Assembly (NCBI GenBank): GCA_937881505.1
Contig: CALGEM010000029.1
Coordinates: 1 to 7,613, forward strand
Length of the DNA: 7,613 nucleotides
Direction: 5' to 3'
Origin: an uncultured euryarchaeote
GTDB taxonomy: Archaea; Thermoplasmatota; Poseidoniia; Poseidoniales; Poseidoniaceae
Shown here: in pieces, positions 5,833 through 7,613 of the stretch
How the letters are laid out: each line of letters begins with the position of its first letter
Numbering within the stretch: position 1 is the stretch's first letter
Position numbers and translations under genes: made by a program
Notes under the pieces: model-generated
Databases searched by the model: none
The model's input: the letters and a program-made list of their open reading frames with translations, nothing else
Told to the model about the DNA's origin: nothing

Positions 5833-7590
5833 ATGGTCACTTGGGCGGATGCTGACGCCGCCGTTGAAGCCGAGCGTGCCCAACGGGTGAAGCGGGTCGA
5901 AAACGCCACCTTGTTCACAGCCCTCTCGCTCTTGGTGTGCGCTGTTTGGCTTGCATGGCCCTCCATCAAGGGGTTGATGGAAGGTGATGGCGTGGTCCTC
6001 ACCAGTTTTGGTCCCCCTCTGGTCCTGTTGATTTGGGGTATCTTCGTTCAGGATTTGACCCTCGACGACGCCGTAGCAAGGTCCCGCGTTGCTTCGGCCA
6101 CCAGCATTGCGTGGCCGATTCTGCTGTGTTTGGGTGCGTTGGGCCTTGAAGGCAATCGATACCAACTGGCGGGCAGCGCCTTGATTTTGTTTGCCGGCCT
6201 CATGTGTCGCCAACTCTCTAACCAAACGATGCGAGGTAATTTTGGCGTGCTTCGCTACCGTGCCGTCTTGACCGGTATCGGTTCTGCTTCGGCTGTGGCT
6301 TTGACCCTGACCCAAAGCGAAAGCCTTGCTTCCCTTTCGGGAGGAACCGCCGGCCTTCTTTCCATATTCGCCGTCGTCGACACCGTTTACACGTGGACGG
6401 TGGGCGACGACCAAAAGGCCGAACGCAAGCACTTCAAGAAGCGACTTGATGGATTGGAAACGCGTCTCTTGGAACTCAAGGCCCAAGGCGCTGCTGTGGC
6501 ACAAGCTGCGAGTTTGCTGACCACGGCGAAGGAAGAAGGCCACTTGGATCCGGAGTACGGTATGCGCTTGCTGGACGAGAGTGAGGAGGACATGGAACGT
6601 GCCCTTTCTTTGGCCGATGATGTGGAAATCATCCGTAAGGACGCTCTTGAGGCCGTGATCGCAGCAGAAGACATTGCACCCACCGCCAAGCGTCCTCGAA
6701 AAGCCTACGATATGGGGGAGCGAGAGGTGAAACTCGGTTCGCTCAGAGAAGGTGAGCAACTCTACCGTCAAGCGAAGAAGCGAGCCACCGACATCATCGC
6801 TTGGTGGTCAAAAGCCGAAGCGACCATCCTCGAGGCGACGCGTGCCCTCGATGGAAAACAGGGTGCTGGTGTGGCTCACCTTCGGGAAATGCTGGGGGAT
6901 GCCAAAGCAAAGTTGGCGCAAGAACAGCCCATGGAAGCCTACGAATTTGCCAGCGCCATCCTTCCTCAATTGGAAGCGGATGAAGGTGCGCTTGACAGGG
7001 CAAAAACATCGCTTGTCGAAGCGAGGCGAACCGTTGACCAAAGCGATGGCTTGGATACAGAAGAATTTGAAGAACGCCTGGCGCAAGCCGAGCAGGCCCT
7101 TGAAGCCGGAAACGCAAGCCAAGCCATCGGTTTGGCGGACGGCGTGGTACGCACGGTTGAACGGGAACGAGCCGCGATGGACGATGTTCTTCGGGCACTC
7201 AAACAAAAGAAGCAACTCACCAAACGCTACCAGAATCGAGACGACCGAGAGACATGGGACGGCATGCTTCAGGAGGTCATTGATGCCGCTGACCAACGTC
7301 TGTGGTCCCACGCAGGCATGTTGCTAGAGCGCATGACAACGGCTCTGGATAACGAGGGGCACGCTGCCGATGAAGCGAGGGAACTCTACGATTTCGTGAT
7401 TGAGCAGTGGAAGGTCCTCAGAAATCAATGCGAGGCAGCGAGCATCAAGGCGGTGGATGAGGACCGCCGGGCCTGTGAAGAAGCGATGGCAGAGGCTGAA
7501 ACTGCGCTCGAAGGTGGGCGCATCGAAGCCACCTTGGCGGCACTCGGAGAAGCCGACGCGGCCATGGAGCGCCTGCGTCGAAGGATTTGA
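5833..7590 (+). CDS. Polytopic membrane protein with long cytoplasmic helical repeat domain
   Basis: Not recognised; 585 residues. The first ~190 residues hold about six hydrophobic segments (roughly 26-44, 55-73, 88-106, 110-126, 145-160, 168-190), preceded by a charged N-terminus without a cleavable signal. The remaining ~390 residues are highly charged, Ala/Glu/Arg-rich and almost wholly helical, and would be cytoplasmic if the membrane part crosses six times. Four units in this tail share the spacing Leu/Met-x2-Ala/Val-x3-Leu/Ala-x7/8-Ala, starting at residues 354, 416, 479 and 552, so the tail is repetitive with a period of about 62 residues. The look is TPR-like, but I cannot place it in a family. 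The ATG at 5833 is the first start after an in-frame TGA at 5821, with GGTGAGG spaced 7 bases before it. It is divergent from pyrB and is followed after 2 bases by another gene start. A scaffold or envelope-tethered sensor role is only a guess. Confidence 0.8.
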   Translation: MVTWADADAAVEAERAQRVKRVENATLFTALSLLVCAVWLAWPSIKGLMEGDGVVLTSFGPPLVLLIWGIFVQDLTLDDAVARSRVASATSIAWPILLCLGALGLEGNRYQLAGSALILFAGLMCRQLSNQTMRGNFGVLRYRAVLTGIGSASAVALTLTQSESLASLSGGTAGLLSIFAVVDTVYTWTVGDDQKAERKHFKKRLDGLETRLLELKAQGAAVAQAASLLTTAKEEGHLDPEYGMRLLDESEEDMERALSLADDVEIIRKDALEAVIAAEDIAPTAKRPRKAYDMGEREVKLGSLREGEQLYRQAKKRATDIIAWWSKAEATILEATRALDGKQGAGVAHLREMLGDAKAKLAQEQPMEAYEFASAILPQLEADEGALDRAKTSLVEARRTVDQSDGLDTEEFEERLAQAEQALEAGNASQAIGLADGVVRTVERERAAMDDVLRALKQKKQLTKRYQNRDDRETWDGMLQEVIDAADQRLWSHAGMLLERMTTALDNEGHAADEARELYDFVIEQWKVLRNQCEAASIKAVDEDRRACEEAMAEAETALEGGRIEATLAALGEADAAMERLRRRI

Positions 7591-7592
7591 TC

Positions 7593-7613
7593 ATGTATCG
7601 AGCAGGCCGTTCT
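7593..7613 (+). CDS. 5' end of the next gene (partial)
   Basis: An ATG two bases after the stop of the membrane-protein gene opens a frame (MYRAGRS) that runs off the window. AAGGA, about 7 bases upstream and inside the previous gene's last codons, is a good ribosome binding site. It is probably the second gene of the same operon. Too little is visible to say anything of its function. Confidence 0.45.

Noticed and set aside
5704..6771. Long N-terminal extension of the pyrB frame, giving a 669-residue protein
   Set aside because: The extension is the complement of the membrane-protein gene, is low in sense, and PyrB is complete from the ATG at 5703 with a good ribosome binding site.
1..7613. 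CRISPR array, tRNA, rRNA, insertion sequence or integrase
   Set aside because: I saw no regularly spaced repeats, cloverleaf-like stretch, transposase or recombinase motif on either strand.

Overview
The window appears to join two kinds of DNA. Most of it, from about base 700 to the right end, is G+C-rich (60% in bases 781-840 by my count), densely packed and archaeal in character. It has a pyrB-pyrI aspartate carbamoyltransferase operon, a zinc-finger and PP-loop tRNA 2-thiolation enzyme of the TtuA/Ncs6 family, Roadblock/LC7 proteins, and Shine-Dalgarno-led genes with overlapping ends. This set fits a marine euryarchaeon of the Poseidoniales (Marine Group II) type. That assignment is inference from gene style, not from a search. 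The leftmost ~680 bases are A+T-rich (27-28% G+C in bases 121-180 and 481-540). They carry a virus-like staphylococcal-nuclease-fold gene and a short Pro/Asn-rich protein, which look like marine myovirus genes.

Layout, left to right. Bases 1-40: possible start of a further minus-strand gene that leaves the window. 73-438 (-): SNase-like nuclease. 447-668 (-): unknown Pro/Asn-rich small protein. 673-2598 (-): 641-residue protein with a Roadblock-like region and a long C-terminal coiled coil. 2609-2950 (-): stand-alone Roadblock/LC7 protein heading the same two-gene unit. 2951-3275: divergent intergenic region with an A+T-rich palindromic block. 3276-4289 (+): tRNA 2-thiolation enzyme. 4286-4762 (-): pyrI. 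4762-5703 (-): pyrB. 5704-5832: second divergent intergenic region. 5833-7590 (+): membrane protein with a long helical repeat tail. 7593-7613 (+): first codons of a following gene.

How the genes work together. PyrB and PyrI form the catalytic and regulatory subunits of aspartate carbamoyltransferase and are translationally coupled (TGATG). The TtuA-like enzyme stands alone and meets pyrI tail to tail with a 4-base overlap at a small inverted repeat. The two Roadblock proteins are a tight unit and probably bind each other or a small Ras-like GTPase encoded elsewhere. The 585-residue membrane protein is unrecognised but shows a clear helical repeat of about 62 residues.

The most important question is the left boundary, around bases 673-705. 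Base composition, gene type and reading frame all change there within a TTC-rich tract. It may be a metagenome mis-join or a real provirus or island edge, and the sequence alone cannot decide.
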